Of a stretch of 7,119 bases of DNA, positions 1-5,994 are shown in pieces. The notes beneath the pieces are model-generated. The model made no database searches and had not been told where the DNA came from. It worked only from the letters and a program-made list of their open reading frames with translations. Each line of letters begins with the position of its first letter. Within the stretch, counting starts at the first letter, position 1. Source of the DNA: Paracoccaceae bacterium (GTDB lineage Bacteria; Pseudomonadota; Alphaproteobacteria; Rhodobacterales; Rhodobacteraceae); assembly GCA_030625695.1 (NCBI GenBank), contig DAOUQK010000197.1, positions 1 through 7,119 on the forward strand, given 5' to 3'. A program made the translations under genes and the position numbers.

Positions 1-516
1 ACCCCTGTGGCCACCTCCGATGACATAGCGGCCGAAACTGCCGCAGCACTGGCCGCGGCCAATGCTAATTCCGGGCAGGCACCGCTTCAGGCCAGCCCGT
101 CAAACCCGGCACCGCAAAACAACATCGCGATATCGGATGAAAATGATTTTGGTGCTGTGTCAGGACGGCAAACCATTGCCAGCGACGCCGATAGAATTGC
201 CAAAAACCGCGAGCAATATCAGGTAATTGCGCCCAAAACTGTACCAACACGGGGCGCAGGATCGCTCCCAAATATTGTTCAATACGCCCTGAACACCAGC
301 AACCCGCGCGGCACCTCGGTCTATAGTCGCTCTGGCTTTAACGGTGCCTCAAAATCCGCCCGCAACTGCGCGCGGTTTGCCTCGCCCGATCAGGCACAAA
401 CCGAGTTTCTGTCGCAAGGTGGGCCGCAAAAGGACCGCAAAGGGCTGGACCCGGACGGCGATGGCTATGCCTGCACCTGGGACCCTGCCCCATTCCGCAA
501 GGCAGCCGGAAACTAG
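1..516 (+). CDS. Excalibur calcium-binding domain protein, C-terminal part (5' end outside window)
   Basis: The frame is open from the first base, so the true start lies upstream; 171 residues are visible. The first ~110 residues are low-complexity (Ala, Asn, Pro, Ser, Gln rich), probably a flexible spacer. The last ~50 form a recognisable excalibur domain: a Cys in NCARF, then at 448-474 an acidic loop reading DPDGDGYAC, followed by TW and a short basic tail. Aspartates alternating with Gly, then Ala-Cys, are the hallmark of this EF-hand-like extracellular motif; the two cysteines could form a disulfide. Family members are usually secreted or lipoproteins, but the signal region is not in the window. 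Only 4 bp separate its TAG from the amidase start, so the two are probably one transcription unit and may be translationally coupled. The exact role is unknown; a cell-envelope function is inferred from the neighbour. Confidence 0.8.
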   Translation, partial: TPVATSDDIAAETAAALAAANANSGQAPLQASPSNPAPQNNIAISDENDFGAVSGRQTIASDADRIAKNREQYQVIAPKTVPTRGAGSLPNIVQYALNTSNPRGTSVYSRSGFNGASKSARNCARFASPDQAQTEFLSQGGPQKDRKGLDPDGDGYACTWDPAPFRKAAGN

Positions 517-520
517 GATA

Positions 521-1189
521 GTGACTGCCATCTGGCACGGCTCACCCAATTGCGGGCCGCGTCGTGACGGGCTTAAACCAACATTGATTGTGCTGCACTA
601 TACGGCCATGGCCAGTGCCGACGCCGCTTTGCAGCGGCTCTGCGACGCAAGCGCAGAAGTATCCGCGCATTATCTTATCGGTGGCGATGGCACAACCTGG
701 CAAATGGTGGCCGAAGACAGGCGCGCCTGGCACGCCGGGGCCGGTGAATGGGGCGGTCAGAACGATATCAACTCGCGCTCGATTGGCATCGAGCTGGACA
801 ATCGCGGCGACCACCCGTTCAGCAATCCGCAAATGTGCGCCCTGGAACACCTGCTTGTCGGCATCATGACCCGCTGGGCCATTCCGGCGACTGGCGTTAT
901 CGGCCATTCTGACATGGCTCCGGGGCGCAAATGTGACCCCGGTGCGCGGTTTGACTGGCCCCGTCTGGCCCGTCAGGGGCTGGCAGATGGGACGCGTGGC
1001 ACCCCTGCCCCAGATTACTTGCCTGATCGTTTGCCGGATTCGGCCAGATTCCGACAACTCGCAAACACAGCCGGTTTCACTGCCCCGGCATCCGATGCAC
1101 ACTTGCTGGATGCCGTACGACTGCGGCACCGCCCGTGGGGACACGGGTCGCTAAATTACCGAGACATGGCAATATTTTCAGATAGTTAG
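521..1189 (+). CDS. N-acetylmuramoyl-L-alanine amidase (AmpD/AmiD-like, Amidase_2 family)
   Basis: A 222-residue zinc amidase that would cleave the bond between N-acetylmuramic acid and the stem peptide of peptidoglycan or its recycled muropeptides. Visible family landmarks are the metal ligand H26 in VLHYTA, the SAHYLIGGDGT strand (48-58), RRAWHAG (67-73), catalytic-type E91 in SIGIEL, second ligand H129 in IGHSD, K137, and third ligand D139 in KCDPG. All expected catalytic positions are present. A C-terminal stretch (about 170-220, with RLRHRPWG) resembles the degenerate tail of this amidase group. The GTG start at 521 is chosen because the next in-frame Met (M30) would lose H26, and upstream starts lie inside the preceding gene. 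The Shine-Dalgarno is weak (AGGA overlapping the previous stop), consistent with coupling. No signal peptide is visible, so a cytoplasmic recycling role is plausible, though a secreted lysin cannot be excluded. Its stop codon lies at the edge of a repeat element, so the C-terminus may have been altered. Confidence 0.88.
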   Translation: MTAIWHGSPNCGPRRDGLKPTLIVLHYTAMASADAALQRLCDASAEVSAHYLIGGDGTTWQMVAEDRRAWHAGAGEWGGQNDINSRSIGIELDNRGDHPFSNPQMCALEHLLVGIMTRWAIPATGVIGHSDMAPGRKCDPGARFDWPRLARQGLADGTRGTPAPDYLPDRLPDSARFRQLANTAGFTAPASDAHLLDAVRLRHRPWGHGSLNYRDMAIFSDS

Positions 1190-1302
1190 AGCGTGTTTTG
1201 TTTCATTGGGTTCATGCATTCATGTGGCAGGCCGAGGCAGAGTTTGAACTCCAAACGCGTTCGGCCTGCCATATGAATTCGATTTAACGCGACACGCTCT
1301 AA
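1186..1302. mobile_element. MITE-like inverted-repeat element, about 117 bp, non-coding
   Basis: The segment is bounded by a perfect 11-bp terminal inverted repeat: TTAGAGCGTGT at 1186-1196 and its reverse complement at 1292-1302. Inside lies a second, longer inverted repeat (1216-1235 with 1261-1280, 18 of 20 positions complementary). It carries no plausible gene. A TA dinucleotide sits at each border (1187-1188 and 1300-1301), which would fit a TA target duplication as made by IS630/Tc1-mariner-type transposases; that assignment is inference. Size, nested symmetry and position between two gene ends fit a miniature inverted-repeat element. It lies between the convergent amidase and ssb genes and could act as a bidirectional terminator or RNA-processing hairpin. 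An alternative is a REP/ERIC-like repeat not moved by any transposase. Confidence 0.65.
1216..1280. repeat. Internal long hairpin of the MITE-like element
   Basis: Left arm 1216-1235 and right arm 1261-1280 are reverse complements at 18 of 20 positions, with a perfect core (GGCAGGCCGA at 1226-1235 with TCGGCCTGCC at 1261-1270). The 25-bp loop holds a further small dyad around GTTTG and CAAAC. The fold would be stable in RNA from either strand, so it may end or stabilise transcripts of the amidase (+) and ssb (-). There is no clear T-tract on either side, so it is not called a classical intrinsic terminator. Confidence 0.7.
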
Positions 1303-1318
1303 AGTGTTTCGCGTGGCT

Positions 1319-1828
1319 TCAGAACGGAATTTCGTCATCTTCGATCCCACTGGATGGGGCACCACCGCCACCGCCGCTATCGCCACCATATGACTGGCCC
1401 TGGCCGCCGCCTTGACCACCACCCTGCCCGCCATAGCTGTCACCGCCGCCGCCATAACCGCCGCCGCCACCTTCACCACGGGCATCCAGCATCACCAGGG
1501 TCGAACCGAACCCTTGTAGAACTATTTCGGTGGTATATTTATCCTGCCCGTTCTGATCCTGCCACTTGCGGGTCTGCAACTTGCCCTCAAGATAAACCTT
1601 CGACCCTTTTTTCAGGTACTGTTCAGCCACCCGCACCAGACCTTCACTGAAAATCGCCACCTGATGCCATTCGGTCTTTTCGCGCCGCTCACCGGTATTG
1701 CGATCTTTCCAGGTCTCGGACGTGGCAATCCGCAGATTGCACACTTTGCCGCCGTTCTGAAAACTGCGCACTTCCGGGTCGCGCCCCAGATTGCCGATAA
1801 GTGTGACTTTGTTGACTGAGCCCGCCAT
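1319..1828 (-). CDS. ssb: Single-stranded DNA-binding protein
   Basis: A 169-residue SSB that coats single-stranded DNA and recruits replication, repair and recombination proteins. The N-terminal OB fold spans about residues 1-115, beginning MAGSVNKVTLIGNLGRDPE. W40, W54 and F60 match the DNA-stacking aromatics of E. coli SSB at the same numbers, and W89 corresponds to its W88. Residues ~117-160 are a Gly-rich linker with GGG and GGQ repeats. The last residues, EDDEIPF, are the canonical acidic tip that docks partner proteins. The ATG at 1828 is supported by a strong Shine-Dalgarno (GGAGG at 1836-1840, 7 nt spacing on the minus strand) and by family length; the frame stays open further upstream, but those starts would lie above the ribosome-binding site. 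It is divergent from the lytic transglycosylase gene and convergent with the amidase. I found no GTTC-type SOS operator upstream, so damage control is not supported. Confidence 0.97.
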   Translation of the reverse strand: MAGSVNKVTLIGNLGRDPEVRSFQNGGKVCNLRIATSETWKDRNTGERREKTEWHQVAIFSEGLVRVAEQYLKKGSKVYLEGKLQTRKWQDQNGQDKYTTEIVLQGFGSTLVMLDARGEGGGGGYGGGGDSYGGQGGGQGGGQGQSYGGDSGGGGGAPSSGIEDDEIPF

Positions 1829-2034
1829 GTTGCGCCCTCCCCTCGTGAAATCCATTTTTTCTCCGCGAATCCCCAAGAATCCGCGCTCGCCCAAACCTAT
1901 ACGCATGGCGTCCGGGTTGAAACACATTACAGCCAACAGCGGGGTTTTGCCCACCACCCGGATCACACCACTGGAAATTGGACACCAATGTCTTTATACG
2001 GCCAGCAAGGACAGGCACGTAAGGCACTTCAACA
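1829..2034. promoter_or_regulatory. Divergent intergenic spacer between ssb and the lytic transglycosylase gene
   Basis: This 206-bp spacer must hold the promoters for both divergent genes. On the plus strand a -10-like TTATAC occurs at 1994-1999, but the matching -35 position is poor. On the minus strand a TATAGG preceded by TTTCAA at about 15 bp is a weak candidate for ssb. No strong operator, SOS box or riboswitch-like structure stands out. The function follows from gene orientation; the individual boxes are not secure. Confidence 0.4.
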
Positions 2035-2619
2035 ATGAACAAAGCGTCGTTTATCGGCACAGTTTTTCTTGGCGTCACATTGGCCCTGCCAGTGATGAGC
2101 GCGGATGTTTTTGCAAGCCGCAACAAGCGCGCGCTGTTTGCGGCCAACTCCAAGTTTCTTGATAACCGGGCCGCGTCGCAATACGCCAACTCGACCCGCC
2201 TTCAGCCGCCTTCGGCCGTCGATACGGGGCGGGCTTTGCCGTACACCGGCAAATACCGCGGCGAATATATCAATATGGCCCGCGAAGCGGCGCGACGGCA
2301 CAAAGTCCCGGAAGAGCTTTTCTTGCGTCTGGTGCAGCAGGAATCCGGCTGGAACCCCAACGCGGTGTCGAACAAAGGTGCCCTGGGTCTGGCCCAGTTG
2401 ATGCCCGCCACGGCACGGCGCCTGCGGGTGGACCCAAGTGACCCGTCTGAAAACCTCGACGGCGGCGCACGGTATCTTGCACGCCAGTTCAAGCGTTTCA
2501 AATCCTGGCGTCTGGCACTGGCGGCGTACAACGCCGGGCCGGAAGCAGTGCGCAAATACGACGGGGTGCCGCCGTATGACGAGACTCGCAACTACGTGAA
2601 AATCATCTGGGGCAGCTAG
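2035..2619 (+). CDS. Secreted lytic transglycosylase (SLT domain)
   Basis: A 194-residue enzyme predicted to cleave the MurNAc-GlcNAc glycosidic bond of peptidoglycan with 1,6-anhydro ring formation, acting in the periplasm. Residues 1-27 form a Sec signal peptide: short basic start, hydrophobic core FIGTVFLGVTLALPV, and a likely cleavage site after DVFA. Residues 28-75 are a variable linker. The SLT fold covers about 78-190: catalytic E103 in VQQESGWNP, the GALGLAQLMP motif (115-124), LDGGARYLARQ (141-151) and AAYNAGPEAV (163-172), all textbook for lysozyme-like transglycosylases. The domain is the small soluble type without LysM or other binding modules. The ATG at 2035 has AAGG at 2021-2024 upstream. 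It is divergent from ssb and lies 845 bp beyond the amidase, giving two peptidoglycan hydrolases in close proximity. Small SLT proteins of this kind can also serve secretion systems or conjugation, but nothing nearby supports that. Confidence 0.93.
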   Translation: MNKASFIGTVFLGVTLALPVMSADVFASRNKRALFAANSKFLDNRAASQYANSTRLQPPSAVDTGRALPYTGKYRGEYINMAREAARRHKVPEELFLRLVQQESGWNPNAVSNKGALGLAQLMPATARRLRVDPSDPSENLDGGARYLARQFKRFKSWRLALAAYNAGPEAVRKYDGVPPYDETRNYVKIIWGS

Positions 2620-2672
2620 GCCCGCTTGGGCTGCACGATCTGAGAATCTAAAGGGCATGATATCCTCTCAGG
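2620..2672. terminator. Short convergent spacer with a weak inverted repeat, possible terminator
   Basis: The 53-bp gap between the two convergent gene ends contains CTGAGA (2640-2645) and TCTCAG (2666-2671), a perfect 6-bp inverted repeat around a 20-nt loop, and a small GCCC/GGGC hairpin just after the transglycosylase stop. Neither is followed by a T-run, so an intrinsic terminator is only a weak suggestion. Confidence 0.2.
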
Positions 2673-4655
2673 TCAGTATGTTGCATGTTCTTCGCCCGCC
2701 TGCCCATGTTGGGTTTTGTCCCAGAAAAATGGTTTGAACAGCACCTCAGCCAGCGCCTTATAGGCGGCAATAACCCCAAGCGGGAAATAGAACATCATGG
2801 TCGGCACATAGATCATCAGATGCCGCCGCCCGGGTCGCGATACAGCCGCAAGGCCGATGCAAATTCCCAAAACCTCGCTTGCCGCCAAGAGCAACGCGCC
2901 GGCGACAACCACGCCCTGAGGTACAATTTCAGTCACCGGGTGGCCGAACCCAAGCAGCACCAACCAGAACGACCACAAAACCGGTGCCAGCAGGAATTGC
3001 CCCAAAGTTCCCAGGAAAAACGCCTGAAAACCAAAGAACCGCCAGGCCCCCAGATCGCGCCACAATTGGCGGGGCCTTCGCATATGCACAAGATAGGTCA
3101 CCATGAACCCCTTAAGCCACCGCGATCGTTGGCGAATCCACGGCCAGGCCCGGCAGTTGGCCTCTTCAAACGTCACCGTGTCGATCAATTCCGTGCGCCA
3201 ACCTGCACGGCACAGGCGCACGCCAAGGTCGGCGTCTTCAGTGACATTATGGGCGTCCCAACCGCCCAGAGCCTCTAAGGCGTCGCGGCGAAAGAACAAC
3301 GTGGTCCCGCCCAGCGGCACCACCAGCCCCATACGGGCAATTCCCGGCAGGACAATGCGAAACCAGCTGGAATATTCGATGGTAAAACAACGCGCCCGCC
3401 AATTGGTGCGCGGGTTGTAATAATCAAGGATACCTTGCAGGCACACCACATCGTCCGGGGCTGCATCAAATCGCGCCACTACCTGTTCAATCTGGTCCGG
3501 GACCGGGGCATCTTCGGCGTCCCAAACGCCGATAATTTCACCCTTGCAGAAATCCAGAGCATAATTCATCGCCCGAGGTTTGGTGGTCAACCCGCTGTAA
3601 GACGGCACCGCAATCATCCGCATCCATGACGGCAGGTCGGTGGTTTGCAAGGTCCGTTGCGTCAGCGTGTCATGCTCTTCCAATACCAGAACAACGTCCA
3701 GCAACGCCTTGGGATAGCTCAGTTTCCTTAAACGATGGATCAACGCTCCGGCAATTTCTGTTTCCCGGTAAAGTGGCACCAGGATCGAAACCTTGGGCAG
3801 CTTTACAGGTGCCTTGCCCGCGTAAGGTGGTGCGCGCGGCGCATTTAGGTAACTATGGCTGGACAGATGGGCGATAAATCCGGTCAGCTTCAACGTCATG
3901 AACAAGAATAGTGTTATGCCGGCAACGATACACAACACCGCCAGGGCCTCTAACGGTGCAAATATCACTGCGCTCAGCAGGATCAAAGCAGACACCGCCG
4001 TCAGAAATGGTCTGCGCGATGTCCAGGTCCGGCAACTGAACCGCTCTGCGACCCGGGTTTCGGCCTTTATTGCCAGCGGTTCGGCGAAATGGCGGGCTAT
4101 GGCAGCGGTGATGGATGGCTCGGACGCCAGTACCGGTAAAAGCACAGGGTCATCAAGGTCATCGCGGTCCAACTCGGCCACAACCTCGGAAAACAAATCC
4201 GGACGAGAAGTGGCGATCAGCAGAGTTTGACCGATGCGTTTCCACGGGATAACCCGATGTTGAAGCCAAAATTCACTGCGCCTGAGCCCTGCCAGGACCG
4301 GATCGGGCGGTTCGGCCTTCAAATCAATCAACGGCAGCGCGTGCTGGCGCGACAAGGCGGCCAGAATATCCTTGTTTTCGGCAAACCCTTCGGCCACCAA
4401 GATTTCGCCCAACGGCGCATGCTGGCGGGCCTGCAATTGCAATGCCTGAAGCAGTTGCTGGTTGCTGATCACGCCTGATTTGACCAGATGACGCCCAAGC
4501 GGGAACCGTTTGCCCCGCAGAGCAATGACAGGTGCCGGGGTATGTGAGGCAGGTACCTGGCCCGATATCAGATCGGACAAGTCCCCCGCAGAGCGGCCCG
4601 TAATGGGCCCCGCGATAGGACGTTGGGCTATTAGGTGTTGGCTGTGGCGCGCCAT
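2673..4655 (-). CDS. Membrane family-2 glycosyltransferase with N-terminal MshEN-type (GspE N-terminal-like) domain
   Basis: A 660-residue inner-membrane protein. Residues ~45-190 are an MshEN/T2SSE-N-like domain: 52-75 and 81-104 are two 24-residue repeats (xLGxxLVxxG...LxxALxxQ) separated by exactly 5 residues, the arrangement that binds cyclic-di-GMP in MshE; position 1 is Pro in both repeats rather than the usual Arg. Two membrane helices follow (~216-235 and ~237-262). The cytoplasmic GT-A domain (~286-520) has VSILVPLYRE, the DxD-like WDAED (378-382), TED (472-474, catalytic-base position) and QRSRW (509-513), the D,D,D,QxxRW set of processive synthases such as cellulose synthase. At least three further hydrophobic segments lie at ~540-570, 580-606 and 612-638, and the end carries KPFFWDKTQHG. 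It should polymerise or transfer sugars from a nucleotide-sugar for a surface polysaccharide; the sugar is unknown. The domain pair recalls NfrB, where the order is reversed. The ATG lacks a clear Shine-Dalgarno. It lies downstream of carA on the same strand. Confidence 0.9.
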   Translation of the reverse strand: MARHSQHLIAQRPIAGPITGRSAGDLSDLISGQVPASHTPAPVIALRGKRFPLGRHLVKSGVISNQQLLQALQLQARQHAPLGEILVAEGFAENKDILAALSRQHALPLIDLKAEPPDPVLAGLRRSEFWLQHRVIPWKRIGQTLLIATSRPDLFSEVVAELDRDDLDDPVLLPVLASEPSITAAIARHFAEPLAIKAETRVAERFSCRTWTSRRPFLTAVSALILLSAVIFAPLEALAVLCIVAGITLFLFMTLKLTGFIAHLSSHSYLNAPRAPPYAGKAPVKLPKVSILVPLYRETEIAGALIHRLRKLSYPKALLDVVLVLEEHDTLTQRTLQTTDLPSWMRMIAVPSYSGLTTKPRAMNYALDFCKGEIIGVWDAEDAPVPDQIEQVVARFDAAPDDVVCLQGILDYYNPRTNWRARCFTIEYSSWFRIVLPGIARMGLVVPLGGTTLFFRRDALEALGGWDAHNVTEDADLGVRLCRAGWRTELIDTVTFEEANCRAWPWIRQRSRWLKGFMVTYLVHMRRPRQLWRDLGAWRFFGFQAFFLGTLGQFLLAPVLWSFWLVLLGFGHPVTEIVPQGVVVAGALLLAASEVLGICIGLAAVSRPGRRHLMIYVPTMMFYFPLGVIAAYKALAEVLFKPFFWDKTQHGQAGEEHATY

Positions 4656-4661
4656 TCAAAC

Positions 4662-4684
4662 ATCCGATATGAACAATACCGGAT
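4662..4684 (-). promoter_or_regulatory. Hairpin immediately before the glycosyltransferase start codon
   Basis: Read on the minus strand, ATCCGGTAT pairs with ATATCGGAT across a 5-nt loop (TGTTC): a 9-bp stem with one G-U wobble. It ends 6 nt before the ATG at 4655. The only Shine-Dalgarno-like bases (CGGAT) lie in the 3' arm of the stem, so the structure could hide the ribosome-binding site in the mRNA. It could equally be a dyad operator in DNA. The pairing is seen directly; the function is inferred. Confidence 0.45.
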
Positions 4685-4703
4685 CAGAATGGTGGGAACA
4701 GGG

Positions 4704-4729
4704 TTAACACAATCCTAACAACTGGTTAA
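4704..4729 (-). promoter_or_regulatory. Triple TTAA-like half-sites at 11-bp spacing, candidate CtrA binding region
   Basis: On the minus strand the region reads TTAA-N7-TTAG-N7-TTAA, so the half-sites repeat exactly every 11 bp. Each adjacent pair matches TTAA-N7-TTAA, the recognition pattern of the alphaproteobacterial response regulator CtrA, with one mismatch in the middle half-site. The two outer copies are GTTAAC palindromes (4703-4708 and 4725-4730). The site lies 48-74 bp upstream of the glycosyltransferase start and just downstream of carA, the expected place for a promoter of the glycosyltransferase. Regulation by CtrA is inference. Confidence 0.4.
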
Positions 4730-4751
4730 CCGGCACAAATAAAGTGATGGA

Positions 4752-5915
4752 TTACGCCATCTGACGCCGCGACATGGCGGCGGCAAAGCGTTCAAACAGA
4801 TAGAAACTGTCTTGTGGGCCGGGGCTTGCCTCGGGGTGATGTTGTACTGACCAGACCGGCCGTCCATCGACGCGAATGCCACAGTTCGAGCCATCAAACA
4901 ACGAACGGTGGGTTTCGACCACGCCTTCAGGCAGGCTCTGACCATCCACAGCAAACCCATGATTCATCGAGGTTATTTCGACCTTTCCGGTGTCCATATC
5001 CTTGACCGGATGGTTGGCGCCGTGATGGCCGTGGTTCATCTTGACGGTGCGCGCACCCAAAGCCAGCGCCAGCATCTGATGTCCCAGGCAAATGCCAAAA
5101 ACCGGCAGGCTCTGATCCTCTAACAAAGTCTGGATCATCGGTACGGCGTATGCCCCCGTTGCCACCGGATCCCCCGGACCGTTGGACAGGAAAACCCCGT
5201 CCGGCATATGCGCCAATACGTCTTCGGCGGTTGCGGTGGCGGGCAAAACCGTCACATCGCAACCCGCCGAGGCCAGACAGCGCAGGATATTACGCTTGGC
5301 ACCATAATCCACGGCCACCACTTTGAACTTGGCATCCTGTTGGCGCGGAAACCCGTCTGGCCAGGCCCAACGCATTTCGTCCCAGCGATAGGATTGCGCG
5401 CAGGTCACTTCACGCGCCAGATCCATCCCTTCCAGCCCGGCAAAGGCGCGGGCAGCAGCCACCAGCGCTTCAACGTCGAAATTGCCGTCCGGGTCATGCG
5501 CCAGCGCCACATGCGGCGCGCCCTGCTGACGGATCACCCGGGTCAGACGCCGTGTATCAATGCCACCGATGGCAATGCGGCCAGTTGATGTCAGCCAGGT
5601 TTTCAGCGTTTCGGTACTGCGCCAGTTGCTGGGCGCGGTCGGGTCCCATTTAACCACCATCCCTGCCGCAACCGGATCACCGGTCTCGTCATCATCGGGG
5701 TTCACCCCGGTGTTGCCGATATGGGGGAATGTAAAGGTGACGATCTGCCCGGCATAAGACGGGTCAGTCATGATTTCCTGATACCCTGTCATGGCGGTGT
5801 TGAAACACAGTTCAGCCACCGCTTGCCCGGTGGCACCAAAGCCCATGCCGTAAAACAATGTACCATCGGCAAGGGCCAGACAGGCGGTTGGGTTGGGGGA
5901 AACGGATTGGGTCAT
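4752..5915 (-). CDS. carA: Carbamoyl-phosphate synthase small (glutaminase) subunit
   Basis: A 387-residue protein, full family length. It hydrolyses glutamine and channels ammonia to the large subunit CarB, which makes carbamoyl phosphate for pyrimidine and arginine synthesis in the cytoplasm. The N-terminal CPSase small-chain domain (~1-150) shows ALADGTLFYGMGFGATG, NTAMTGYQEIMTDPSYAGQIV and GIDTRRLTRVIR. The class I glutamine amidotransferase domain (~195-380) has VVAVDYGAKRNILR, LSNGPGDP (243-250), nucleophile C276 in FGICLGHQ, and the H360/E362 pair in QHHPEASPGP, so the triad is intact. The ATG at 5915 is preferred over an in-frame ATG 60 bases further upstream because it has a GAGAG ribosome-binding site 7 nt away and the extra 20 residues look unlike CarA. 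carB is not adjacent in the window. No obvious terminator follows the stop, so some transcription may run into the glycosyltransferase gene. Confidence 0.97.
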   Translation of the reverse strand: MTQSVSPNPTACLALADGTLFYGMGFGATGQAVAELCFNTAMTGYQEIMTDPSYAGQIVTFTFPHIGNTGVNPDDDETGDPVAAGMVVKWDPTAPSNWRSTETLKTWLTSTGRIAIGGIDTRRLTRVIRQQGAPHVALAHDPDGNFDVEALVAAARAFAGLEGMDLAREVTCAQSYRWDEMRWAWPDGFPRQQDAKFKVVAVDYGAKRNILRCLASAGCDVTVLPATATAEDVLAHMPDGVFLSNGPGDPVATGAYAVPMIQTLLEDQSLPVFGICLGHQMLALALGARTVKMNHGHHGANHPVKDMDTGKVEITSMNHGFAVDGQSLPEGVVETHRSLFDGSNCGIRVDGRPVWSVQHHPEASPGPQDSFYLFERFAAAMSRRQMA

Positions 5916-5946
5916 GGTGCGACTCTCATACAGGCAAACTGATGGA

Positions 5947-5975
5947 CGTTTAAGGCGTGCGCATAGTCTGGTCAA
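5947..5975 (-). promoter_or_regulatory. Candidate sigma-70-type promoter for carA
   Basis: On the minus strand TTGACC (5970-5975) lies 17 bp before TAAACG (5947-5952). The -35 matches consensus at 5 of 6 positions; the -10 is poor (3 of 6). Transcription would begin near 5940, about 25 nt before the carA ATG. Spacing and place are suitable; the weak -10 keeps confidence low. Confidence 0.35.
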
Positions 5976-5994
5976 GCATGCAGATAATTAACGG

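Noticed and set aside
344..520. Longer amidase start inside the excalibur gene
   Set aside because: The extra 59 residues are the out-of-frame reading of the excalibur domain (Arg/Pro-rich); the amidase fold begins after the GTG at 521.
542..1144. 200-residue open frame on the minus strand opposite the amidase
   Set aside because: It is antisense to a gene with a complete set of catalytic motifs; the translation shows no recognisable domain and reflects high-GC codon bias.
1829..1966. Upstream extension of ssb
   Set aside because: A strong GGAGG ribosome-binding site directly precedes the ATG at 1828, and the protein then starts like other SSBs.
1829..2034. SOS (LexA) operator upstream of ssb
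   Set aside because: I looked for GTTC-N7-GTTC or GAAC-N7-GAAC patterns used in alphaproteobacteria and found none.
2618..2634. GCCC-GCTT-GGGC mini-hairpin after the lytic transglycosylase as an intrinsic terminator
   Set aside because: The stem is only 4 bp and no T-tract follows.
2029..2658. 209-residue minus-strand open frame opposite the lytic transglycosylase
   Set aside because: The plus-strand frame has a signal peptide and full SLT motifs; the antisense translation has no family features.
5916..5975. 20-residue N-terminal extension of carA
   Set aside because: The extension is Arg-rich and unlike CarA; the ATG at 5915 has its own ribosome-binding site and gives the normal family length.
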